Shown: positions 1-11,229, counted from the first letter of the stretch. The stretch: DNA of 64,000 bases from Actinostola sp. cb2023 (GCA_033675265.1 JAUJYZ010000583.1:62001-126000); one strand, 5' to 3'. Notes: generated by a model not told the origin, from the letters alone. Translations and numbers: made by a program.

Positions 1-232
1 ATTTATCTCAGTTTAATCGGATAACTTCTAAAGTAGCATAACTATACTAGACTCCGATTTGAAAGGTGTAGGGATGATCGTCGTCTCTTTTATGGGTGTA
101 AATTACGGTTTCTGTTATCACTTAGGGTGTTCACGACGGAATGCCAATATGTTTAGCCATCAAGGAATCATTTAGGGTTGCACGCGAAGAAATCGAAAAC
201 GCCGTCACAGTGTGTGGTGGTGGTGCCATTTA
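1..232. other. Left flank of the 7.6 kb transposon
   Basis: No coding signal or repeat was recognised here. The last four bases (TTTA, 229-232) are the degenerate left half of the TTAA target duplication of the following element. Confidence 0.4.
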
Positions 233-1328
233 TGGGGGACTCTGATGAAAATCTTTCGAAATTTAATTTAGCTGAAACTTCTTTGAATAATTCTTCAAGG
301 GTCTAATAATAACTAGTTAAAATCTTTTTTCGATATTCCAGAGGGAAGTACTATATTTTTATGAATCTTTAGAGGAGTCAGTGACGTCATCTACTCAACC
401 CAACATTCAGCTCCATACATTTCTTTGTCGTTTTGTGATCAAAATATCTCATTATCTCATTGTTTTGTTCAGATAACAGCTCTGCATTGAACAAAACTGG
501 TCAGACAATCAATCCTAAGCACAAATAATGTAAGAAAACTCCTTGACCCAAACTTTTAGCTTCATAGAAATAAAATAATTCAAGAAACTAAACACAAAGA
601 AATGTACGGAGCGAAGCCGTGTTGATTGTTAAGACTAGGAGGCAATTTCTAAAAGAGGCCTAGAAAATGCGAATCGTAGCACACCCTCCACATACTTTGT
701 CTGACACCATCAAATGATAGTATGGTACCTATGGAACATTTTTAGACATGATGTACTAAGGTAATGGTGGGCCATCATTATGCAAGGGACCAAATTGTCA
801 TTACTGGTATGTCCCCTCAGAATTATGTACTTTATAGGGCCATAATCGAGTGCATACTTAAACTGATATAACTCGTCAGAAAATAATGGGGAATGTTTCA
901 AAATTAGACACAGCATCTATTGTGACATTGTCTTTTGCATCAGCATGTGAAAATATTGATACCATGTTGCCATGGCAACCGTTGCTAAGTAAAGAGGTCA
1001 TTAATAATTATCTGCCAATCTCAAGCAAAATTCTGACCAAATTTCTATTGGATGTGTATTATTTTGAGCAAAAGAACATAAAGGCAACAAGAATGTTGCT
1101 TTTAGAAACAAAACAACCTTTCTCACTACGTTTTGCACACAAAGTTTCCTTACTGTCCCTTAGCAACCAAATTGTTACTGACTACCCTCAGGGGAATTAA
1201 ATCAATAACTCTTCTAAAAATCACCAGAGAGCATTAAAATTGGTAAGAACATCGCAAATGAATGAGTTCTAAGTCATCAGTGATAATTCGAACAGTGTTC
1301 TCATAGCAACCGTTGTCATGGAAACCTA
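233..1328 (+). repeat. Left terminal inverted repeat
   Basis: Pairs with 7020-7880 in reverse orientation. It is longer than the right arm because of about 200 extra bases near 410-620 (CATTCAG to the TGTTGATTG tract). Those bases recur in the element at 26894-27422, so they look like ancestral family sequence lost from the right arm. A short ORF at 886-1200 also occurs in the right arm and is just repeat sequence read in frame. Confidence 0.8.
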
Positions 1329-1463
1329 TATTTGGGATTTTGTTTCATAGAAATGTAAAATGTCAGTGGAATGCCATTATTTCGGTCATCATTGGACTTA
1401 TAATTTATACTCGATGTTTCGCTTTTTTGATGGAATATGATGTGAGTACATTAATTGCAAAAT

Positions 1464-1530
1464 TCCCATAATGCACCTGTCACTGTGTTTCCCTTAATGC
1501 ACCTGGCACTGTATTTCCCATAATGCATCT
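1464..1530 (+). promoter_or_regulatory. Three 26 bp direct repeats upstream of the transposon gene
   Basis: Three diverged copies of a TTCCCATAATGCACCTG-type unit lie between the left TIR and the gene. A GTAAGT at about 1596 could be the donor of a non-coding first exon. They may be promoter elements or protein-binding sites, but nothing beyond position and repetition supports that. Confidence 0.35.
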
Positions 1531-1856
1531 GATATTTACAGAGCTTCTAGTGCGGCCATTTTGAATTTCTGAAACTTCTGATCTCTTCTTAAAAGGTAAG
1601 TTTTAAACATTACAAACGAATTGTGTTGAAATATATTACCATGTGTGATTTGTTTTAGTAAATAACATAGTAAAGAAAAGTTTTACGCTAACAAAATCAG
1701 TTCGGCTAGAGGAAGATGGTGAAATTTTCACTTGCATGCTTAAGCAGTATACGTTATTTTCTAAATTCATTTTTGAAAAGGCATAAATATGCCACATAGA
1801 ATTAAACTGTTAGAACTGACCTTATGTACTGTTTTATAAGATGTATATGACTGACC

Positions 1857-3626
1857 ATGGAAAGTTGTGACAGTGATGATGATTTGAGACTATTGCCTTC
1901 AAAAAAGAGACTGAAACCTTCCACTGACTACACAAAATGTGTTATTTGCCAAGAAAGAGATAATGACAGACTTAGAAGTTCAACTGATGCTGGATTAGCG
2001 TCGTTCAGACAATCTTTAGAACTGAGACAAGATCAAACATATCACAGAATATTAAACGATATCAACAATTTAAATTCACTAAATGTTCTATGGCATGGCA
2101 AGTGCTTCCAAAGTTACACAAGTAAACGAAATCTTAGTTTTGTCAAGTCTCTGTCTTCTGCAGACCAAAAGCAAAGTAATAGTGACAAGCCAAGTGCAAG
2201 ATCACAAGTCAAGCCAAACGATTGGTCCCTTTGTCTCTTTTGCCAGCAAGTAAAATCAAAAGGAACAAGGAAACTACTGAATGTTTCTACATTTGACGCT
2301 TGCAAGTCCATAGAAGAAGAAGCTAAAGCAACGAATGATGACCACATGCTTTTAAGAGTCCGTGGTGTTGATTTGATTGCTGCTGAGGCCAAGTACCATA
2401 AGAACTGCAGATCACAGTATGTTAGTAAATCTAACTTAAATTCTGTTGACTTTCGTGTTGCTGGCGAGGAAGATGTATACACGCAGGCATTCACAGAAAT
2501 ACTGGAGAGTATTAAACCTGAATTAGACTCAGGAAAAGCACTGGACATGACAGCACTTCTTGAGTCTTACCAAACAGTTTTAGAGAAATTAAGTTGCAAA
2601 ACTGCATCTAGTTACAGATCTGAACGATTAAAACGCAGGCTTGAGCACTATTTTGAAGACCAGATTGTCTTTCAAAAACAACCAGACCCTTCAAAGCCAG
2701 AGCTTGTTTATTCTAGTTCTATATCTCTACAAGATGTTATCAATGCAGCTGCCAAAAAGACGTCTCCTACTAGTACATGTTCTTCTACCACTTCTGAATC
2801 CCAAAGTAGTCAAGGCCTGCAGAACGATGTTAACTCAACACTTCATCACGCTGCTCAAATACTAAAATCAAGTATAAAGAATGAGAGCAAGAGCATCACT
2901 ATTCAACCTGTTGATCTGGATGACTTGATCGCTGATAAAGTAAAATCTCTTGTGCCCACAGTTCTGTACAAGTTTCTATGTCAGATCATCTCTAATCCAC
3001 ATAAAATAGATGCATCCAATCCGGTTGCCGCCAGTGCAGCAGATGAGCGACACGTTTTAGCCATTGCACAAGATATGATTCATGCTGCATCTCATGGTCG
3101 TGTCAAGACACCAAAGCATATTGGATTAGCGATGTCTATTCGCCAGATGACAGGCTCAAAGCAGCTTATCACTATGTTAAATCGTCTTGGTCACTGCTCT
3201 TCCTATGACGAAATTGAGCTCATAGATACCAGTTTAGCATTAGAGATAATAGCGAAGTCAGAGAATCTGGGCGTTGTAATCCCATCGAACATTGTGCCTG
3301 GTGGATTTGTTCAAGTAGCAGGAGATAACAACGACATTAACGAGGAAACACTCGATGGCAAGCATACCACCCATGCCACTACACTAGTCCTTTACCAAAG
3401 ACAGCAGTTTGGACCCAAACCACAACCTGTGGTGCATTCTGACCAGACAGGAAAACGACGGTCTCTCTCTCGACCAGTGGCATCCCAAGATCTGTTGGAA
3501 TTTGGCGCTTTTGGTAAACGACCTACAGTGGCACTCTACAGAGATAAAATTGAAGAAGAGTGGTTTCAACCGTCAAATAACCCACAACGTTCAGCCGCCA
3601 TGCAGATGGACCTTGTTGGTTTTTAA
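1857..3626 (+). CDS. N-terminal coding block of transposon-borne PIN-like/CXC protein
   Basis: A 589-codon open frame starts at ATG 1857 in a good Kozak setting (ACCATGG). Two zinc-binding-looking modules of the form CxxC...HxxC are visible: C28/C31 with H80/C83, and C126/C129 with H181/C184. The second sits in a KYHKNCRSQY context. A Ser/Thr-rich linker (about 300-325) and a helical middle follow. I recognise the style of protein (multi-copy uncharacterised genes in marine invertebrates) but not a named family. The frame should run on into the exons at 3982 and 4716. Between about 3540 and 3770 similarity jumps through several frames, so this copy has frameshifts just before its first intron and is probably not functional as it stands. 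Confidence 0.65.
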   Translation: MESCDSDDDLRLLPSKKRLKPSTDYTKCVICQERDNDRLRSSTDAGLASFRQSLELRQDQTYHRILNDINNLNSLNVLWHGKCFQSYTSKRNLSFVKSLSSADQKQSNSDKPSARSQVKPNDWSLCLFCQQVKSKGTRKLLNVSTFDACKSIEEEAKATNDDHMLLRVRGVDLIAAEAKYHKNCRSQYVSKSNLNSVDFRVAGEEDVYTQAFTEILESIKPELDSGKALDMTALLESYQTVLEKLSCKTASSYRSERLKRRLEHYFEDQIVFQKQPDPSKPELVYSSSISLQDVINAAAKKTSPTSTCSSTTSESQSSQGLQNDVNSTLHHAAQILKSSIKNESKSITIQPVDLDDLIADKVKSLVPTVLYKFLCQIISNPHKIDASNPVAASAADERHVLAIAQDMIHAASHGRVKTPKHIGLAMSIRQMTGSKQLITMLNRLGHCSSYDEIELIDTSLALEIIAKSENLGVVIPSNIVPGGFVQVAGDNNDINEETLDGKHTTHATTLVLYQRQQFGPKPQPVVHSDQTGKRRSLSRPVASQDLLEFGAFGKRPTVALYRDKIEEEWFQPSNNPQRSAAMQMDLVGF

Positions 3627-3860
3627 CGCGATTATGTACTCATCGGCTGTTCAGTGTGGAACTAGATCACTACAATGGCCCAGTCCAGCAACCCCTGCTA
3701 TGACCTATGACCGCCGTTGGCTACTGCCCCATGATAAATGGCTCCCCGACTGAGTACAGCGCACACAATCTATACATTAATGAAAAGTGTGCAAACAATG
3801 ATGGATGCTCTTGGTCAGCATCACAGCGTGATCACCTTCGATCTTGCCATCTATATGAAG
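3627..3860 (+). pseudogene. Frameshifted segment of the same gene, ending at a splice donor
   Basis: Pieces in different frames read GYCPMINGSPTEYS (about 3717-3758) and then TIYTLMKS...VITFDLAIYMK (to 3860). They belong together as one conserved stretch broken by at least one indel near 3760 and another near 3610-3700. The segment ends at AAG|GTAAGT (3860/3861), a textbook donor. The intron closes at TTAAG 3981. Confidence 0.55.
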
Positions 3861-3981
3861 GTAAGTTTCACGAGATTGTCCACTATCTTGGTTGTAGTTA
3901 GAGAATCTCAGTTGGACATCCGCAGCAGTTAGGCTATATATGTATGACACCCAGGTTAATTAAAATTTATTCTATATTAAG

Positions 3982-4595
3982 GCTAAAGAAATTCAATGGA
4001 GAAGACCTGTCGAATTCAGGAACACTATCATCCGGATGGGTGGATTTCACATCGCTCTAAACTTCCTTGCAGTCATTGGCAAGATGTTTCAAGACAGTGG
4101 CATTGAAGATCTACTAATTGAGTCAGGAATCTACGGTAGCAACAGCGCATCTGCTCTGCTGAAAGGAAAATCCTATAATAGAGGCGTGCGTGCACACAAA
4201 CTGCTGATGGAGGCTTTGTTAAGACTAGAATGGGAAGCATTTGGCGAATGGATGACACAAGAACGAAATGTCGAAGCAGGCGAGCTAAGAGAAGACCAAT
4301 GTATTAGCTTGATAACAGCATGCCAAAAATCAGTACATGATGCAGCTTCTTTGAAATCATCATTTGCTCAGCTCTGTAATGAGCTTGATCAGGTGCAAGA
4401 TCGCTTCTCAAAGTTCCGCCAACAAGCCTGTGAGCAGTCCAAGCTATTCTACTTCTGGAATATGTATATTGATGTTGTTATGCTGCTGTTACGATTCATC
4501 AGAGCAGAACGCGAGGGTTCTTGGGAACTACACCTGAACGCTGTAGCTGAAATGACACCTTACTTCTTCAGTATGGACCGTATTAATTATTCAAG
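3982..4595 (+). CDS. Second exon of the PIN-like/CXC protein
   Basis: This exon lies between a GT-AG intron of 121 bp (3861-3981) and one of 120 bp (4596-4715). It encodes AKEIQWRRP followed by a hydrophobic conserved stretch (MGGFHIALNFLAVIG) and DSGIEDLLIESG, then a helical region rich in charged residues. It joins upstream in phase 0 and downstream by splitting an Arg codon (AG|G), giving SRWLPVYLADM. The phase agreement at both junctions supports splicing. The function of the segment is unknown. Confidence 0.6.
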
Positions 4596-4715
4596 GTTAG
4601 TCAGTTCCTGCAACAATATTTAGAAAAAAATCATATTTTATCTAAAATATAAAATGAAATATATAGCTTTCTTTGCCACTCGATTAACATTTTATTGATG
4701 TTTAATGTGTTGCAG

Positions 4716-6912
4716 GTGGCTTCCAGTTTACTTAGCAGATATGCAGATGCTACCCAAATGGGCCCCAGAAGTTTATAATGAATTTGTTAATGGTAACCAT
4801 CCGGTGGAGAGGTCCAATAAGCCATTTAGTCAAGTGTGGACTGATATGGCACTAGAGCAGAGTATCAATCGTGATAGCAAAGCTGGTGGTGGTATTATTG
4901 GATTGACACAGAATGCTTCTGCACTGGAGAGGTGGTTTCTAACCAGTCACGAAAGGGCTGCAATAACATCTGCTACCAAACAACTTTGTAACCTTGGAGA
5001 TGATGAGTACGTTGGAACTCACAAAGAGGCTGGTTTACAGAGAGTCAAGCGAGATGAATTAGACGTACAGAAGCTCTTGAAAACTATCGCTACCACCATG
5101 TCGAACCCCTTTGATCTGAGTGAGGCTTCAAGAGTGGATCCTGCTCCTCTACGGAACATTGCAACTGGTGTGCTAATGCCTAATGATGTAACTGAGCGAC
5201 TCATTGGTTGCTTTAGGACAGGAACAGAGGAACTGAAGAAGTTCACTAGCAAAAGGATGAACACAGCTGAAGTCTCTTTTTGGGACAAGATATCGAAATT
5301 GAATGTCAAAACATTTGCTTCTCTGTCAAAAGTTAGCCATATCAAGAGTGTAGACGAGAAGATCATCACCATTTCAGCTGACCGCAATCTATTTGGTAGA
5401 CTACTCATTGCTGCAAAATGCCGTGATGTTGATTTGAAAGAAGTCTTAAGTTATGAACTTTCTACAGTGCCTTTTTCGTTAGCACATGCTGATGGTTCGC
5501 TAAGAAAGACGACGAAGAGCATTCTTATGACTGAGTTAGAGCGAATGAGTCAGGCAGAAGGAAGACTCCCTGTAAGAGAAGTTTCTACAGCTTTTATCTT
5601 TGATGGGATGGCAATGATTCAAATGCTGAAATCGGGAGGCTCACGCACATTTGGAGAACTTGCAGAAAGGCATTACCGAGTGATTTCTACCCCTTTGCGT
5701 CAAGGACAGTGCACAAGAGTAGATGTAGTTTTTGATCGCTACGATCTTCTTCAGTCAATCAAGGAAAGCGAAAGGGTGAAACGGGGTTCCAGTAATGCGC
5801 TTGAGATCAAGATTTCTAACAGAAATACACCTGTCCCGAGGCAATGGTCTAAATACATCAGCAATAAGCGCAATAAGATCAATCTTTCCAACTTCCTGTG
5901 TCAAGAGTGGTGTGAAATAGGTCAAGGGGAACTACTTCCTGGTCAACAGCTAATAGTCGCGGGGGGATTTGAAGATCCAACCGACGCTGTTATGATATCG
6001 AGCCAACATTTAGATCATGTACCAGAGCTAAGATCAGATCATGAAGAAGCCGACACAAGGATGATCCTACATGCCAAACATGCATCTTCTAGCAAACAAC
6101 GGATTGTTATACAGTCTCCTGACACTGATGTCGCTGTCTTAGCTACGTACTCATTCCAAACAATACAGTGTGAGGAACTCTGGTTTAAAACTGGCGTTAA
6201 AGATAAAGTCCGATTCATACCAATCCACCTGGTTTCAGAGAAGCTTGGGGTGACTATCTGTGCTGCCCTTCCAGGATTTCATGCCCTGACTGGCTGTGAT
6301 TCGACTAGTGGTCTGTTCCGCACTGGCAAGAAGAAAGCATGGAAAGCATTCCTGAAAGATCCTAGTGCCCAAGACAATGTTGGCAATCTTGGTACTGCAA
6401 TTCCTCCATCAGCACGTACTTTACAGGCCTGCGAGAAGTTTGTTTGTTCACTGTACACGACGGCCAAGAAAGCTGGTGTGACATCTGATGAAGTGCGTTA
6501 TTGGATGTTTTGCCAAAGGCAGCAAAAAAGCGAAAGCTTACCACCAACTAGTGACAGCCTGTATCACCACATTAACAGAGCCAACTACCAAGCATACACG
6601 TGGAAACGCTCATGCAATGCGATGCAACACCTACCATCACCAGTAGATAATGGATGGACTCAAGTTGATGTAGTTCTGGAGCCCAAATTGATGTCCAAAG
6701 ATCCAGCACCTCAAGGCCTACTTGAACTAACAACGTGTAAATGTGGCAAATCTGTATGTAGAAGAGATGACTTGTGCCCCTGCAAGGCCCACATGATGCC
6801 TTGTACTGAAGCCTGTCTGTGCATGAACGATGAAAGCTGTCAAAACCCCCACAGAACACCGTTGGATAAACTAGACAGTAGTGATGATGAATCAGCAGAT
6901 AGTGATGTCTAG
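4716..6912 (+). CDS. Third exon: PIN/FEN-like core and Cys-rich CXC-like tail
   Basis: An uninterrupted frame of about 730 codons starts at the AG acceptor at 4714-4715. It contains HPVERS and FSQVWTDMALEQSINRDSK early, then an acidic core with the order HEEADTR (6040-6060), SPDTDVAVL (about 6118) and FHALTGCDSTS (about 6277). Ordered acidic residues in that arrangement resemble PIN/FEN1-type metal-dependent nucleases. That is inference, as no formal match was made. The tail from about 6733 has a dense Cys pattern (CKCGKSVC, CPCK, CTEACLC, CQNP) like Tesmin/MSL2-type CXC domains that bind zinc and DNA. It ends with an acidic patch and a TAG at 6910-6912, about 100 bp before the right TIR. This exon is intact, unlike the 3.5-3.8 kb region. 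Confidence 0.65.
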
Positions 6913-7019
6913 GGCTTTGGAAGGTTTTTATATACATTTTCTGTAAAGCTCGGTTGATTGGTAGTTTTCTATATACTAAATTTCTATGAATGTAAATTAT
7001 CAACCGGTTTTCAAGAATG

Positions 7020-7880
7020 TAGGTTTCCATGACAACGGTTGCTATGAGAACACTGTTCGAATTATCACTGATGATTCAGAACTCATTCATTTGCGATGTT
7101 CTTACCAATTTGTAATGCTCTCTGGTGATTTTTAGAAGAGTTATTGATTTAATTCCCCTGAGGGTAGTCAGTAACAATTTGGTTGCTAAGGGACAGTAAG
7201 GAAACTTTGTGTAAAAAACGTAGTGAGAAAGGTTGTTTTGTTTCTAAAGGCAACATTCTTGTTGCCTTTATGTTCTTTTGCTCAAAATAATACACATCCA
7301 ATAGAAATTTGGTCAGAATTTTGCTTGAGATTGGCAGATAATTATTAATGACCTCTTTACTTAGCAACGGTTGCCATGGCAACATGGTATCAATATTTTC
7401 GCATGCTGATGCAAAAGACAATGTCACAATAGATGCTGTGTCTAATTTTGAAACATTCCCCATTATTTTCTGACGAGTTATATCAGTTTAAGTATGCACT
7501 CGATTATGGCCCTATAAAGTACATAATTCTGAGGGGACATACCAGTAATGACAATTTGGTCCCTAGCATAATGATGGCCCACCATTACCTCAGTACATCA
7601 TGTCTAAAAATGTTCCATAGGTACCATACTATCATTTTATGGTGTCAGACCAAGTATGTGGAGGGTGTGCTACGATACGATTTTTTCAGGGTTCTACCTC
7701 CTATAGTCTTAGGGTTGAGTAGATGACCTCACTGACACTTCTAAAGATTCATAAAAATGTAATACTTCCCATAGGAATTTTGAGAAAACACATTAACCAG
7801 TAATTGTATGGCTCTTTGAGATTATTTCAGTGAAGTTTCAGCTAAATTAAATTTCGAACGATTTTCGTCAGAGTCCCCCT
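7020..7880 (-). repeat. Right terminal inverted repeat
   Basis: Reverse complement of 233-1328 with scattered substitutions. It is followed directly by TTAA (7881-7884). The arms differ at only a few percent of sites over most of their length, which suggests moderate age. Confidence 0.8.
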
Positions 7881-7884
7881 TTAA

Positions 7885-8487
7885 ATTAACAGCTGTTACG
7901 TTAGCAGCAAGAGCCAAAATGGCCGACGCGCATGCTCATTAACAATACATTCTCGCTCAAAATGGCGGCCAAATATTACAGAGAATGTATGGGAAATAAT
8001 GTTAAATCATGCAATATATATGAAAAACGTGAAAGTACAAAGTTTCGGTCGTTCGAATTATAATCATCATTGCTTATCCCACTGTCTTATAAAAAATTTG
8101 AATTCTTCTTCGGCAAAGTGGTTCCTTTGAACGATTTCTGTAGACTTATAAAATCATGATATTTGCACTCTGTACCTTACAATACACTGAAACCATGAAA
8201 GTTTAGTCATTTCTGCTTCCACTGCTACTCTTCAAAACTTTCGTTCGCTCTTGTTGTGTTCTGCTGTTTGTTGTGAATCCGATTCTTCTTTTTAAAAAAT
8301 TAAAAAATAAAACTCCAAAGTGGTTCCTTTTGAGGATAAACACAGCTCACTTTTAGAGTTGATCAACAAGAACCGGTCGTCATATCACTGTCAAGGCTCA
8401 ATGAGCACGGAAAGAGCAAAATTACTCTGCAGTTGACTTCGGATATTTTTGGCCGCTATCAGTTTGAATCCTGGTAAGGTTACGTGT
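7885..8487. other. Unassigned intergenic sequence
   Basis: AT-rich, with no sustained reading frame and no recognised repeat boundary. Confidence 0.4.
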
Positions 8488-8942
8488 TACCGTAAAGTTC
8501 CGAAAGTAGCGAGCCCCCGAAAGTAGCGACCCCCCGAAAGTAACAGTAAATATTGATGCTTGCTAGCAAATCCCGAAAGTAACGTTCCCCCGAAAGTAGC
8601 GATCCTTCTCTAGAGCGATGATTAGATTAGATGACGAACAGCACTAGCAAACAGCACGCAAAGAGACAGAACATTTACTGCTACACCGATAAGCAAACGT
8701 AACAAAAGAAATTGTCATAATAAATACGTTATGGATCCTGTGAATATTTTTCTGTTGGTTAAAATGGATCAAATACCGTACACAATGTCGTTTAGGTACA
8801 CGGTATGGCTCCTAAAAAGTTAATGATTTTAGCACCCCGAAAGTAGCGACTACCCGAAAGTAGCGACCCCCCGAAAGTAACAGTTACCTAAGGTTGCTAA
8901 ATCCGAAAGTAACGACCTCGTTACTTTCGGAACTTTACGGTA
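8488..8942. mobile_element. 455 bp non-autonomous element with iterated CCGAAAGTA motif
   Basis: The ends are inverted copies of TACCGTAAAGTTCCGAAAGTA. About nine copies of a 14-16 bp word, CCGAAAGTA(G/A)CGACC, cluster in the first 120 and last 100 bases, separated by ordinary AT-rich DNA. Clusters of short subterminal repeats are typical transposase-binding arrays in several DNA transposon superfamilies. No coding capacity is present. The target duplication is unclear (TA or TTA). Confidence 0.65.
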
Positions 8943-8956
8943 TACCACTGTTCTAT

Positions 8957-9095
8957 GAAACTTGTGGCTCCTGAAAAGCGGGAATTTCGAACGATAATCA
9001 AGGTAATACATAGATTGGGTTTAATGTGGTATATATAAATGTTTAAAGTGCTTTCCATGACTCGTTCGTACTCTGTGCCGAGCGTAAGCGAACAC
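8957..9095 (+). repeat. Dispersed repeat, inverted copy at 17226-17352
   Basis: Shares GGCTCCTGAAAAGCGGGAATT at one end and GTACTCTGTGCCGAGCGTAAG at the other with 17226-17352 in reverse orientation. The second copy lies inside the 905 bp insertion in the transposase gene. Confidence 0.55.
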
Positions 9096-9479
9096 TTCAT
9101 TTTTAAATCTATCCATCTCAACAGAAGCGCTTAAAATTGGCATTTCTAATCAAACATAAATATATTTATTTTGATGGAAATTTCGGAGAGAATTTCAGAC
9201 TGCCGGGAGATTGCTGGTAACGATTTGTCTGTCTGTTTTAGAATAGTATCTTTCAGGGGTTAAATAAAGCTTAAGCCACGCCCAGATTAGTTTCCTTTCG
9301 TGGTTGAATTCAAATTTCCCGACGATCATCTCTTTTACATGGAATTCAATGAAGTCTAAAACCGTTGTCTGGTTCCAGAGAGAGATGTGGCACTGGATCG
9401 ATTAAACTGCTCCAACAAGATGCGAAGGGACTGGGTATCAAAGTCGATTGTGTTGACGACCCTGAGTAAGTAGCATTGT

Positions 9480-9512
9480 AGACCGGATCACTGATTGAAT
9501 GATGGATTGGCT

Positions 9513-9544
<32 letters not shown>

Positions 9545-9890
9545 CAGACCGACAGACTGACCGACAGACCGAACAACTGATCGACCGACCGACCGAACGC
9601 GTGATCGACTGACCGAAGGACCGACAGACTGACCGACCGATCGAACAACTGATCGGCTGACCGACCGACCGAACGCGTGATCGACTGACCGACGGACCGA
9701 CAGACTGACCGACCGACCAAACAACTGATCGACTGACCGACCTACCTACCAAACAACTGATCGACTGACCGACCTACATACCGAACGAGTGATCGACTGA
9801 CCGAACTACCTACCGAACGAGTGATCGGCTGGCCGACCGACCGACTGACCGACCGACCAACAGACTGAACCACCGACCGACCGATCACAT
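9480..9890. repeat. GACA / ACCG-rich low-complexity tract
   Basis: Begins as (GACA)n and becomes an irregular tandem array of GACCGACCGA-like words with longer-period copies around GATCGACTGACCGA. Reading frames across it encode only VGRSV/SRSV-type repeats and are not genes. Confidence 0.8.
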
Positions 9891-9961
9891 CATTTTTTTA
9901 CCATATCACACATATTGTAATTATAAGTGAGCACAATACAGTTGTTGTTGTTCCAAATTAA

Positions 9962-10667
9962 AGGGGGACTAGCACGTAAATGTGTCAAATTTTAGTGGTC
10001 GATTTTCCGAATTCAAATGATTTCATAAAAAGTAAGTTATCCACTTTTTATAACTTTTTTCATTTTTAAAAGTGAGATTGCGTTGAAAAAATCAATTTGA
10101 AACAGCATAATTAAAATCGCTGTCCGCCATTATTGAAATGTCGCCTAATCGTCCACGTAATTCAGTCGGTCAGGTCTTCGTGTCGCTACACAAAATACCT
10201 GGCTATTGTACTATTGTCGTTCTATGTATTGTTTTTACATAAAAAACATAGCCAGGACAATTTGTGCAGCTACATGAAGACCTTGCCCTTGTATCCGTGA
10301 CGTTACTTACTCCAAACACTCAACACAAATCGATTGATTGCTGTAACTTAGAGGAAGATATGGAAGATGTGCCAAGCGATTCGTCGAATTATTTAGATTC
10401 TTCAGATATTCCCGCGCGCTGACTTCACATTCGCATAATATATTCGCCAAATTAGTTTTTTTAAGGTTGAGTAAGTGACGTCACTTCCTGGCGACAACTG
10501 TTTAATGGCGGACGTGAAGTTAATCGCAAATTTATACAACTTCTCATTGGAATATTGGGAAAATATTTCACATGTTTGTTTATTTAGAACATAAAGATTA
10601 TAATGGCACTGTTTGAGGGGATTTAAAGTATTTAAAATTTGGACGTATTTTACGTGCTAGTCCCCCT
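9962..10667. mobile_element. 706 bp TTAA-flanked non-autonomous element
   Basis: Perfect 19 bp terminal inverted repeats (AGGGGGACTAGCACGTAAA) lie between exact TTAA duplications (9958-9961 and 10668-10671). It has no coding frame. An internal inverted pair near 10165-10290 (ACCTGGCTATT... / ...CATAGCCAGG) could form a hairpin. The terminal AGGGGGACT is shared with the 7.6 kb element, so this is a likely non-autonomous client of the same transposition machinery. Confidence 0.8.
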
Positions 10668-11071
10668 TTAAACACACAACATTTACTTTACTTCGTGTGC
10701 AAAAAAAACTACTTTTCAACTCATTTTTAATTTTTAATCTGTTATTTTACATTTCAGTGCAGTGAAACACATTTTATGCGCCGACTCTTCTGAATCAAAA
10801 GAGTGTTTTTTCCTCAGTAACCATTACCCGAAGGATTGTGGGTAATTACATTATACAGCTTTTTTGTTTTGTCAGTCTGTTTGAGATATTAATAATATTT
10901 TGATATTAAATATAAAATGTTTTTCAATATTTAATAGTTAAAGCTTGTTATTATTCAATTGTCATACATTGTACAAATTCCGATCTTCTGGTTGGTTGAT
11001 TTGTACCACGTGATGCGTGGTTATGACGTGACAACCGTGGTGACGTCATTATCGTGGTGTAAAAAGCCTTT

Positions 11072-11218
11072 TAGAGTGCAAACACTAAAACCATGGACAG
11101 TACTAACTTTAATTAGCACTAAATAGTGCAATGTCTTTTGTTTTCTATTGTTTCATTGATGCTATTTAGCTAGCACTACTAGTTTGTACTGTTTCACGAT
11201 TTTAGTGTTTGCACTCTA
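11072..11218. mobile_element. 147 bp MITE with TAGAGTGCAAACACTAAAA ends
   Basis: Perfect inverted termini TAGAGTGCAAACACTAAAA at 11072 and 11200-11218. The first seven bases match the ends of the MITEs at 19313, 19330, 31385 and 32266, so these are related families. Confidence 0.7.
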
Positions 11219-11229
11219 CACCACGGTGT

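Larger units (their letters stand above)
233..7880 (+). mobile_element. 7.6 kb long-TIR DNA transposon with TTAA-type target duplication
   Basis: Both ends read inward as (T/A)GGGGGACTCTGA(T/C)GAAAATC and then match as an inverted repeat for about 0.9 kb. The flanks are TTTA on the left and TTAA on the right, as expected of a TTAA duplication with one later change. A perfect-TTAA relative with the same GGGGGACT terminus lies at 9962-10667. TTAA targets are known for piggyBac and Kolobok elements, and the G-rich terminus is nearer to Kolobok, but superfamily assignment is inference. The only coding region between the termini is the spliced gene at 1857-6912. No DDE transposase of a family I know is visible, so this is either an autonomous element of an unusual kind or one that captured a passenger gene. 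Confidence 0.75.

Noticed and set aside
886..1200. 104-codon ORF MGNVSKLDTASIV..., also at 7149-7463
   Set aside because: It lies wholly inside both transposon TIRs, so its duplication reflects the repeat. It has no recognised domain.
9346..9752. VGRSVSRSV-type proteins
   Set aside because: Translation of the ACCG/GACA low-complexity tract.
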